Program-made: the position numbers and the translations under genes
The notes under the pieces: model-generated
What the model was told of the DNA's origin: nothing
The model's database searches: none
What the model saw: the letters and a program-made list of their open reading frames with translations, nothing else
Shown: positions 55,099-64,000 of the stretch, one piece after another
How the letters are laid out: every line of letters begins with the position of its first letter
Numbering within the stretch: position 1 is the stretch's first letter
Origin: Zygnema cylindricum
Taxonomy: Eukaryota; Streptophyta; Zygnematophyceae; Zygnematales; Zygnemataceae
Assembly (NCBI GenBank): GCA_037447655.1
Contig: JBBHKE010000150.1
Coordinates: forward strand, 1-64,000
Length of the DNA: 64,000 nt
Reading direction: 5' to 3'

Positions 55099-56554
55099 TG
55101 TTCATCCTTAATCCGGATATTCCTAGAGATAATCACTTTCTGTTTCTCAAATACAAAAACTCTATATCCATTCGCATTATCATCATACGCTATGAAATCC
55201 CAGGTAGGCCTTTAGCCTCCATTTTACATCTATCTTGTGAAGTATCTAAGATAAAACACTTGCTGCCAAAGATCTTGAAGTGAATAACATCAGGTTTTTC
55301 TCCTGTCCAAAGCTCATAAGGGTAGTGATAACAGAAATAGAAGCAATTCTATTTTTAATATAAACAGCACGTTAAGTGTTTCAGCCCAGAATTTCAAATC
55401 TAGCCCTTTATTTGGAAGCATGGACCGAGCACTCTCTGTCACTTACCTATTTAATCTCTCACAAACACTATTTTGTTCCGGTATATATGGAACTGTAAGA
55501 TTGTGAGTGATACCTTCTTAAAGGAGAAATTCTTCGAATTCTTTTGATGTGTATTCTCCCCCATTGTCTGATATCAGCGCCAATATTAGAACTCCATGAA
55601 GCTTTTCCGCCCACACTTTGTAGTGTTTGAAGAAAGTAAACATTTCAGTTCGGTAAACTTTGGTGTACCTCGAGTAGTCATCTGTAAATGTGACCATATA
55701 GTGGACGCCTCCAGCCAAAGCCATTTGTGAAGGACCAAGAATATCAAAATATTTTAGCTTCATAACTTTTTTCGATCTGTGGTCTGTTTCCTGTGGAAAT
55801 GGCAGTTGTGGATCTTGCCAAGTAAACAACCATCACATGATTTTATAGTATGAGAGGTGAGAGAAACTCCATGAACTTTTCCCGAATTCACCATTTTCCT
55901 TAGACTATCATAATTCATGTGTCCTAATCTCTTATGCCACAACTCATTATCAAATTGGACACTGGAGTAGAGATCATCATTTTCCTTATATTCAGCCATG
56001 TCTATCTAGTACATTTTGTTAGCATCTCTAGTTCTTGTTACTGCTACTTTTCCTTTCTTGCTAATAACCTATCTACCTCCTTTCAGGATGATTTCAAAGA
56101 CTTTACTTTCCACTAGTGATGTAGAGAAAATATTCTTTTTAAAGTCTGAAACATACAAAACATTGTGAAGAGTTCTCTCTACCTACTTTCCCACCACATC
56201 TACCATTAAAGATACATCACCTTGAGCTGAGGTTTGAACACTCATCCCACAAGCATAGTATATACTCTTTGGAGGAGTTTGCTGCAAATTTGTAAAAGCC
56301 ACCTTCTTCCAACACATGTGGGCCGATGCTCCTGTGTCCATGATCCATCTTGCATCCTTGGGACCCTCGATTGCTGCCGCCTTAGCAAATAACTCCGCTT
56401 CCTCTTGCTCATTGAAGCTTAGCGACTCATCGGCATCAGTTGGAGAAGCTGAAAAGAGAGCATTTCCACGAGGATGATTTCTCGAAAAACCTTTATGATA
56501 TTGGCTTTGCTGCCAACCCGGCCTGTATAAACCTGTCTCATTAGCCTTTTTCAT
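55099..56554 (-). pseudogene. Copia protease and integrase region
   Basis: Minus strand. 56554-56183 has WIMDTGASAHMCWKKVAFTN, an intact DTGA protease site. 55999-55760 has ELWHKRLGHMNYDSLRKMV and CDGCLLGK (HHCC integrase zinc site). 55829-55518 has FTDDYSRYT and ISDNGGEYTS (integrase core). The first catalytic Asp region reads YFDILGP. Interrupted by stops. Confidence 0.85.
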
Positions 56555-57361
56555 TTTAGGATAGTACTTGTATCCATGACCCTTCGCAGAACAAAAGAAA
56601 CAAGCAGTAGATGAATGTCTATTTAGCCTCTAATTAAACTAAATAAACTCATTCTAATTTCGGTTAAATTGATTCCTATGTTGATGAAACTAAGCTCTTT
56701 TATCTAAGTCTTTTGCAAAAGTTCAACCTTTCCTTCTCTTTCAAGGAGTTTAGTATTAGACTCTTCCTCCAATATTAGATTATATGCTAATTAAAACGAC
56801 CGATAAGCTTTATCATGACTCATTAACTGAGCTGACACACCTTTCATATTTCATGCTAATAGGAAGTCCTCTAATAAACAAAGCTGCCTGCTGAGACTTA
56901 GGAAATGATCCCCTAGCAGAAGAATATGCATCAATAAGTGCACGAAAATTGTCACAATACTTGACTATAGTCCCCCCCGAGTATTTGTACCCCCAATTTT
57001 TTCCAGCTACCGAGAGCTCCTCTTGAACATTCGCTTTCTCAAAAGCAGACTTCACTGATGTCCAAATCTCCTTCGCCTTCTTCAATTTCAGGCGAGGCAT
57101 GACCAGATTTTCTGACATACAAAGAATTAGATTGTTCCTTGCCATTGAATTCTTTTTCGCCCAACTTTGATCTGTTTTATCAAGGGAGCCATCGAAGACC
57201 CCCAATAAGTCAGCAGTTTCAAACGACGATTCAACCATCGCCGCCCAGTACGCATACTTTTAGCCATTAAAAATACGAATTGTTGACAAATTGCCCATAA
57301 CCTGTTGTTCTAGAACCAGCGCTGCAGCACAAGGACCAGCAGTAGTAGTGGAAGTAGACAT
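56555..57361 (-). pseudogene. Copia Gag
   Basis: Starts with an ATG inside the LTR (57361). It reads through the primer-binding site (EQQVMGN) and meets a TAA at 57262-57260 after RIFNG. It is open again as MVESSFETADLLGVFDGSLD to 56813 (UBN2-type Gag: LCMSENLVMPRLKLKKAKEI). The zinc-knuckle region near 56600 is degenerate. Confidence 0.8.
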
Positions 57362-58690
57362 GGAAAACAACAGAAGTTATCAAACACCTAAATAACAGCC
57401 AACTTTCAACTTACACAAAATATGACAAAAAAGGCCAATATGCCTCAATTATTTTACAAAAATACACAACAGAGTAAAATGACAATTCCCAAAATTGCGG
57501 CCTAAATGACCCAGTAAACCATCACATATGATGTTTGGAAGTTTCCCAAAAATTGCCCTCAGAAAATCATATTCGCAAAATTGGATACTACAAAATTGGC
57601 TAGGTCCTAAGTTATATGCTCACACTGTGTATCTACTGGTCTACACTAATTTGGGTAACTGTTATTGCGGTTATTAGTGTTGGGTATCGGATAGTTTCAT
57701 ATCGCGATAATTACGATATTCGATATATCGAATATCGATCGAGCAGATTCCTCGATATCGTACCGGGAACAACATAAATTATCGCGATATATATCGCAAA
57801 AATTGCGTGTCCGTACAGTAAGAGTACAGAAAATCGTACAAAAAATAGTACGGAAAATATATGGAAAATAAATGCAATTTGCCCCTCCCACCCATTGGTG
57901 GTATTTAAAAAAAAAAAAATCGTTATCGATATATTGTGGATACGATATATCGACGATATATCGGATATATATCGCAATATTTCGATAATCGATTTATCGA
58001 AGCGATATATCGATTATCGTGTACCTTAAATTTGGTACATATCGAATATCGGCAAGTGGTCCTCGATACCCAACACTAGCGGTTATTATCTTGACTAACG
58101 ACAAAGTATCCTACCTGTACGTTACTGTACCGTACTACCTCAAAAACCCTAATTACTATTTTCCAAATACATAATTAATGGAACACTATTTTTTATTACA
58201 CTAAACTACAAAACAATGTTTAATCAGATATTTTTAGATATCGAACCGTACACAAAACGTTCCAGATGCTTAGTCAATGGTAGTTGTCAAAGTCTAGCTG
58301 ACTGTGGTCGTGTAGTACGAAGCACCTAAGTGCTTCGTCACTTGTGGTCCCACGTGAATCACACTTTTGGTCCCTCATGAATCACGCGTGTGGTCCTAGG
58401 TGAATCGCGTCCGTTGGAACAAATTCAATTGATGATAGTGCAGTCGAACCATTATATTTTCAAAATACCGGTTGAATTAGTTCGTCCGATGCCAGCCAAT
58501 CGATGGTCAGCTGTGGCTTACTGTCGGCCACTCCGTAAACACATATGTTCGTAGAACATTGAAGGCCAAATACTCTATTGTACTTTTTCTACTGTAACAC
58601 TAATTAAGGTAAGTATTACAACAGACTACTTAGAAAATATTCTAAGTTATTTTAGCCCTATCTACTGAAAATAAAGATTTCTAAACTACA
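57303..58690 (-). repeat. 5' LTR of the Copia element, carrying a MITE
   Basis: Matches the 3' LTR apart from the MITE at 57675-58078. Contains the gag start codon. Confidence 0.85.
57675..58078. mobile_element. hAT-type MITE (404 bp)
   Basis: Perfect 15-bp TIRs TAGTGTTGGGTATCG / CGATACCCAACACTA and a perfect 8-bp target duplication GCGGTTAT (57667-57674, 58079-58086). The interior is rich in ATATCGATAT palindromes; no ORF. The 8-bp duplication is the hAT signature. Confidence 0.95.
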
Positions 58691-59861
58691 ACAAAGATCT
58701 AGTAATACCACCACATATAGATCTACATCATCCATCTCTTCGTCCTCTTCCCACACATAGGGGGAATACTCGCACATAGACTCCCTTGATATTCGGGATC
58801 TAAATCTATCGCCTTCGCGCTTTCCATTGGGCGGAACCATACACGCTAACTCCGGTCCCTTTTTCGTGGACATGGCCTCGTCCATGGACACCGAAGGAGG
58901 TAAAAATCAGTTTTGTTATTCGGGTCTCAAGGACACTATGTCCTTGTCACACTTTCACATGCTTTTTCATATCGAGATGCGTGACCTCGCATTTCGGAAT
59001 CAAGACCATTATGATTTGCGGGTTGCTTTTACGTTACTTTGGCCATGTTGGTTTTGGAAACCTTTAGTCCTCTATATATCTCGTGTGTGAGAAAGAGAGT
59101 CTAGACTTAGCCAATTTTTGTGTTCAGACTGAGTTGACGTAGACAAGATGTGGTGTGGTATCTAACTCTAAAGGGAGTTGACAGATTTGGTACACTCTAT
59201 GAACACGTGTTGGTCCGTGGGGAAGTCAAGCTTGGTTAAGTTGGTTGACAAAGTACATATTTACTTGAGGGGCCAGATTTACACGTGGAGGTTCATCTTC
59301 AGTGATGAATGAATACGCGAACGAGGGACGGAGTTCGCCGTCATTTTTGGAAGAGAAATTTTGACCGAGCCGTCATTTCTGCGGACTAACTGTGACTGCG
59401 TACTTTAGAAGCGGCTAGGGTTAAGGATTGATGTAAATACTTGTACGGTAGATGGTGGGGTTTAGTTTGATTAATGTTTAGTGTACTGACCCACCAAAGT
59501 AAATGTGGTATGGTTTAAATCAGCTGTAGGTTCACTTTGTATATGTAGGACTTAGAATATTTTGGAGCTAGGAATTCAGTGAATGGAAAACTGCGAAGCA
59601 GTTTTTCTGTCTTTTTGAATTGCAAGATCATTGTGATCTTTTGGCAGACCCTGTGAAATTCTACATGTGGTTTTTTTGTTATACTATTTATATTGTGGAA
59701 AATTTGCATACCTAGTGTGTGTCTAGTTTGCTTAGGGCTTCATTGTGAAGTCGATCCTTTTGTGGTTTACGTGAGAGTTACCTCTTTTGTAATCTGAATA
59801 TTATGGCAACTGCTGGTGCTTCTTCTTCCACCTCTGGGTCACCGGTTGCCTCAAATCAACA
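58691..59861 (+). repeat. Probable 5' LTR and U5 of a plus-strand Copia (left end unresolved)
   Basis: Ends AAATCAACA right before a GGTCACGGGCCCACC primer-binding-like site at 59862. TATA-like ctctatatatct at 59070. Gag ATG at 59803 lies inside. An open frame at 58827-59090 matches nothing recognised. Confidence 0.5.
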
Positions 59862-59951
59862 GGTCACGGGCCCACCCTTACAGATACCGGTGTTTAATGG
59901 CCAAAAATATTTATATTGGGCGGATTTGACTAAGTCTTACCTTAAGCAAGT
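59803..59951 (+). pseudogene. Copia Gag N-terminus, cut by an insertion
   Basis: MATAGASSSTSGSPVASNQQ, then VTGPPLQIPVFNGQKYLYWA and DLTKSYLKQV. Then the sequence enters the 3' LTR of the minus-strand Copia at 59952. The remainder would lie beyond the right edge of the window. Confidence 0.85.
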
Positions 59952-61004
59952 TGACACTCTGAGACCTCCATAAGTCCTAAGAGTGGACACCTTCCAAGAA
60001 GCCTTTAAAAACCCTAACCCCTTTGTGTTTCAGCAAAAACAAGTGCCACCCTGGAAGACAATAACTCTGACCAACTTCACACATGTGAAGGCAAGACTCC
60101 CCTAAGTCGATAGCAAAAAGAATCTCTGAATTTGCTCCCCTGAGCAGTAAGTTATGGAGGGTCAAAGTTGACCTTTTGTAGAAAAGCTCTCTGGGAGAGA
60201 AGGTGTTATCTCCTAATTTTTCTAAGTCCTATCTCTCTCACAGACTCTATCTACTGATGTATGGAGCCAATCAGAATACAGTTCCGTACACAAAAAAACA
60301 ACTGCCGGTGTACTTTTTGTACGGACACTGTACGACATGGCCTAAATGTCGACACGTGGTATGTCCGGATTCGCTCCCGTAATCCTTGGAGATGCTGCGA
60401 TCCAATGTAATTCCGTTACGTGTCATTCGATGTGGCGATGACCACAAACCGCCGAAATCCTCTTCCGCGATCTCGGCGTTAATTCCGGCCGTCCGATTAA
60501 ATTCATATTTAATCGTAGCCGTAATAAATACATGTGCGGTATTCTTTTCATTAAAGAAATAAATGCGCGGTATTGGTTTCTTATCCATACCGCAATCCGT
60601 ACTTTTACATTAATGGATCTATGTCTCCCGTAAACAGTTATAGTTAAATGAATTATCCTACTTGATAATGTTTAATTAAATATCAAACCCTATAGTACGT
60701 AACACTAGATAAAGACTTAACGGCTAAGGCTACCGGCTACTAGCTGTCTGCCGGCCGGTAGGTACCACGATCAAATCCTGTGGCCGGCACATACCTTTTA
60801 GTAAATAAACCCCTAACTAATATATATTTCTCGTAAACTTCTAGATAGCCTGGGTAGCCATTGCTCTAGCTCCCTCTCCAATTTCTCAATGACTGCAACA
60901 AGTTTGAGAGTTGGAGAGAGAAGTTAGAGGTAGACTGCCTCGGCTTCATTCTATATTTTTCTTTAGACCTAGAAAATACTTTAAATGGACCATTAATTTC
61001 TACA
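59952..61004 (-). repeat. 3' LTR of the minus-strand Copia
   Basis: 1,053 bp; homologous to the solo LTR at 54028-55098. Confidence 0.85.
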
Positions 61005-61100
61005 CTCCTCTTATTTTCTAGTCAATCTTTAATTTTAGACCACACTTCTCCTTGCAAAAAATTAGCTTAGGGGAAGGCACAGGTTTGGTCATCATATCTG

Positions 61101-61694
61101 CTACCATCTCACTATCTGGTCGGACTCTAAACTGATTATTTTTTTTTCTACTTTCTCTCTGACAAAGCTGAGTCTGAAGTCCATGTGTTTGGCTTTAAAA
61201 TGATGTTTAGGATTGGCAGAAATAGCGATTGCTGCCTGATTATCACAAAAAAATTTCTGCACACCACTCTTAAGGTGACCAAGCTCACCAAGCAAAGACT
61301 TGACCCACATCAATTCTTTTACAGCAGAGCAAGAGGCCATATACTCAGCCTCCATGGTGGATTGAGCAATAACTTTTTGCTGTTTGCTACTCCAACAGCA
61401 AGCCCCATCACCCACAAATAATACATATCCAAAAGTGCATCTCTTGATCGGAGCATCACCATAACTGGTATCACTCAAAGTAGTGATGTCAGTATTCTCC
61501 CCACCCAAATGCAACCATAGATCCCTAGTTCCTATCAAATATCTAAGGACTCTCTTAGCTGCCTCCCTATCCCTCTTAGTGGGAGCATTTAGACTTCTAC
61601 TCAGCACTCCTACAGCTGCAGCTAAATCCGGCCGGGTACAATTCATAAAATAGATTAGACTTCCCACTACTTGCCTGTAAGGAATAATGTGCAT
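61101..61694 (-). pseudogene. Copia RNase H
   Basis: IPYRQVVGSLIYFMNCTRPD, WLHLGGENTDITTLSDTSYG, CCWSSKQQKVIAQSTMEAEY and FCDNQAAIAISANPKHHFKA are all in one frame, with the Copia WSSKQQ and EAEY catalytic motifs. Separated from RT by a TAG just upstream. Ends with a nearby stop after SDQIVRW; the usual DMLTKA tail is shifted into another frame. Confidence 0.85.
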
Positions 61695-61700
61695 GAACTT

Positions 61701-62764
61701 CTATTCTTCAGAAGATAATTTCTCGTCTAAGACTATGACTCCTTCTTCCTCACTCCTCTCACCTCCCTTCTTCAACCCCCTTGGAGTTGTAAAACTATTA
61801 GTTTTATCAATTTGAAAATTTTCAAGCATGTTCCCTATTGCTTCTTTTTGAGTCAATCTTATAATTTTTCTTTTTCGGTCTCTCTCTACTTGAATTCCCA
61901 AAATATATTTTGCTTCCCCCATATCCTTCATTTCAAATCTCCCCTTAAGATCAGTTTTCAGTTTATTAATTTTTTCCATTGATTTACTTAAAACAAGCAA
62001 ATCATCAACATAAATTGCAATAAATATAAAACCTTCCTCATCTTCGAAAACATAGATTGAGTGATCTGAGCTGATCTCGATATATCCTAGACCAGTAAGA
62101 AACTCATCAAGCTTCTTATTCCACAGTCGAGACGCTTGATTCAAACCATAAAGAGATTTAATCAGCCGTCATACCTTACTCTCCTTTCCTTCCTCCACAA
62201 ACCCTTCGGGTTGTCGCATGAAGATCTCCTCTTCTAATTCTCCATGCAAAAAGGTTGTTTTGATGTCCATCTGGTGCACTTCCATGTCTTCCGCTGCTGC
62301 CAAGCTGAGAAGTATGCGGACGGAGGGAAATCTGACCACCGGAGCAAAGGTTTCGTCGTAGTCAATTCCCTCTTTTTGTGTAAATCCCTTTGCCACTAGT
62401 CGGGCCTTGTAGCGCTCGATTGTGTTATCTGCGTTCAGTTTTAATTTGAAAACCCACTAACAACCGATTGGTTTTCGGTTAGGTGGACAATCCACCAGCT
62501 CCCAAGTATCGGCTGCCATAATTGAGGCCATCCCTCATTGATGGTTGTCTTCCACCGATTTCTTTCTGGACAAGTCATCGCCTCTCCATAAGTTTGAGGT
62601 TCATCTTGATGAGATAGTTTAGTTACCTTGTTAGTAACTTGTTTTTCTTGCTGTCTTTTGCTACTTCTCCTTCCCCCCCGCGAAATCTGAGGCCGGAATA
62701 GATGGTTCTCGTGGATTCTTTCGAACAAACTCGGCTTCTCCCCTATCCCTTGATTCCGAATCAA
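61701..62764 (-). pseudogene. Copia reverse transcriptase and linker
   Basis: 62764-62441 is the linker (DEPQTYGEAMTCPERNRWKT). A TAG replaces the Lys codon of the PIGCKWVF motif (~62458). 62396-62169 has MAKGFTQKEGIDYDETFAPV, EVHQMDIKTTFLHGELEEEI and FMRQPEGFVEE. A TGA lies just before LIKSLYGL. 62144-61701 has the catalytic YVDDLLVLSKS and MGEAKYILGIQVERDRKRKI. Few disabling changes, so a fairly young copy. Confidence 0.85.
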
Positions 62765-63089
62765 TTTCCACCACGTCTTCCGTTTCGGGTAGAGTTGTCA
62801 CTTGAGTTTCCACAGCCAAGTCTTTTTTGGTCTGATTTGTACCTGCAAGAATGTCATCTTCTCTTAAACCTTGATAGTTAGGAAGCTCAAAGTCATCGGA
62901 ATTTTCTGACTCAAATCTGATTTTTATTGACTTTGTTTATTTGAAGGAATCCACAGACTTTCCTTCATCCATTACTACTAGATACTTTACTAAGATTATA
63001 TCTTCCCTTTTTAGATCATAAATTTTATATCCTTTAACATCCTCATCATATCCTAATAAGTATCCCGGGTTTCCTTTAGGATCTAGCTT

Positions 63090-63893
63090 TCAATTAGACC
63101 GATCAGTATCTAGACTGAATACTTGACTGCCGAAAACCTTTAAGTGAGATATGTCTGGTTTTCGGCCTGTCCATCTCTCATAAGGTGTTTGATCTTTTAT
63201 AGCAGAAGTAAGAACTATATTTTTTAGGTAATTAGCACAGTTCAATGCTTCTGCCCAAAACCTTTTTCCTATCTTCTTATCCGACAACATACTTCTAGCA
63301 CTATCACTTAGTGTTCTATTTAACCTTTCAGCTACCCCATTCTGTTCCGGATTTTCTGTAACTGTCTTTTGGTGTTGAACCCCATCTTCCCTCAAAAAAT
63401 CCTCAAACTGGTTAGAAGTATACTCTCCACCATTGTCACTCCTTAGTCTCTTGATTGGAGTTTGATGGAGTTTTTCGCTCCATGCTTTATATTGTCTAAA
63501 ACAATCCTGAGCTTCTGACTTGTTTTTCAAAAAATACACCCGGGAATACCAAGACCAATCATCAGTTATAGTCATCATAAATCTCTTCCCCCCCGGTGAG
63601 GGCACTCTAGCCGGTCCCCAAATATCTGTGTGTACTAGATCTAGAAGTTTTTCTCCCTTGTAGGTGGCTGTTTTAGGAAAGGGTAATCTGTGTGCTTTAC
63701 CTTGAGCACACCCACTACAATCACTTATATAATCACACTCACTGAACTGAATCCCTTCCACCACTCCCATCTTTTTCATCTCTCTTAACTTGTCTAGATT
63801 CACATGCCCAAGCCTCTTATGCCACATCATAATATCATGAACACCAACATAATAAAGTTTTTTCGTTTCATTACTTAAAACCAGCCTAAACAT
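63090..63893 (-). CDS. Copia integrase (open over 267 codons)
   Basis: Inserts the cDNA into the host genome. Zinc site HKRLGH...CSGCAQGK (residues ~24-65). Core catalytic residues: HTDIWGP, RSDNGGEYTS, and the Glu of QNGVAERLNRTLSD. Continues through YLKNIVLTSAIKDQTPYERW to FSLDTDRSN, where a stop interrupts the polyprotein. All three catalytic acidic residues are present. The frame is a segment of the polyprotein; its Met is internal. It continues beyond 63893 toward protease in the unseen part. Confidence 0.85.
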   Translation of the reverse strand: MFRLVLSNETKKLYYVGVHDIMMWHKRLGHVNLDKLREMKKMGVVEGIQFSECDYISDCSGCAQGKAHRLPFPKTATYKGEKLLDLVHTDIWGPARVPSPGGKRFMMTITDDWSWYSRVYFLKNKSEAQDCFRQYKAWSEKLHQTPIKRLRSDNGGEYTSNQFEDFLREDGVQHQKTVTENPEQNGVAERLNRTLSDSARSMLSDKKIGKRFWAEALNCANYLKNIVLTSAIKDQTPYERWTGRKPDISHLKVFGSQVFSLDTDRSN

Positions 63894-64000
63894 CCCATGG
63901 CTTCCTTTCTCAGTAATGAAATAGACATCCTCCTCAAAACTAGCAGTAAAGACTCCTTCCCTAGTGCTAGTAAAAAATCCCTTATAATCTAATACAGACG

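Larger units (their letters stand above)
50209..58690 (-). mobile_element. Copia retrotransposon with nested insertions
   Basis: The 3' LTR is 50209-52105 (with a solo LTR inside); the 5' LTR is 57303-58690 (with a MITE inside). In element orientation the LTRs run TGTAG...CTAGAACAACA. The primer-binding site GGTTATGGGC is at 57302-57293. Polypurine tract acgggag precedes the 3' LTR. Domain order gag, protease, integrase, RT, RNase H makes it Copia. No matching target duplication was found (gagac on the left, acaaa on the right), so one flank may be rearranged. Confidence 0.85.
59952..64000 (-). mobile_element. Copia retrotransposon, 3' part (runs off the window)
   Basis: 3' LTR 59952-61004 (TGACACTCTGAGACC to TTTCTACA), polypurine tract aagaggag, then RNase H, RT and integrase on the minus strand. 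It is inserted into the gag of a plus-strand Copia. Its 5' LTR and gag lie past 64000. Better preserved than the other Copias. Confidence 0.9.

Noticed and set aside
58827-59090. 87-codon ORF upstream of the plus-strand gag
   Set aside because: Position suggests LTR DNA; nothing recognised in it.

Overview
The window is eukaryotic nuclear DNA from the plant lineage (a land plant or streptophyte alga; the species cannot be told). It holds interrupted genes with GT-AG introns, a plant-type prephenate/aspartate aminotransferase, a 20S proteasome alpha subunit, a nuclear-type tRNA-Gln, many Copia LTR retrotransposons, MITEs and long purine/pyrimidine tracts. There are no operons or bacterial signals. 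Most long uninterrupted ORFs are low-complexity or antisense artefacts.

Layout. 1-6235 (minus): the 5' half of the aminotransferase gene. Exons 1-4 can be placed to the base; the rest lies beyond the left edge. Exons 2-4 occur twice in tandem, and the distal exon 4 is frameshifted. 6236-12370: AT-rich spacer with a ~1.5 kb TIR element and MITEs. 12375-19278 (minus): a complete four-exon gene for proteasome subunit alpha type-7 (PAD1-like, 248 aa predicted). Its promoter, exon 1 and exon 2 are present again at 22886-24872 in a ~4 kb duplication whose left edge is the end of a TIR transposon. 24943-25014: tRNA-Gln(CUG). 27214-37061: a head-to-tail Copia array sharing LTRs. 37500-38100: GA satellite. 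38200-41500: LTR and gag fragments. 41749-45327: an intact, young, non-coding LTR element with a 5-bp target duplication. 45650-46385: inverted copy of part of the 8.8-10.3 kb element. 47545-47942: broken OTU-domain sequence. 50209-58690 (minus): a Copia element carrying two nested solo LTRs and a nested hAT-type MITE. 58700-59951: 5' end of a plus-strand Copia, cut by another minus-strand Copia (59952 to the window end).

Main observation: both host genes, though unrelated, show the same oddity. The end of an exon, usually its 3' end with the following 5' splice site and start of the intron, has been copied repeatedly in tandem into adjacent non-coding DNA. It is seen for aminotransferase exons 1, 3 and 4 and proteasome exons 2, 3 and 4. 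Units are ~75-230 bp and decay with distance. A second observation: in three of the Copia lineages the gag start codon lies inside the LTR and the gag frame reads through a primer-binding site that matches the anticodon arm of initiator tRNA-Met, as in Drosophila copia.
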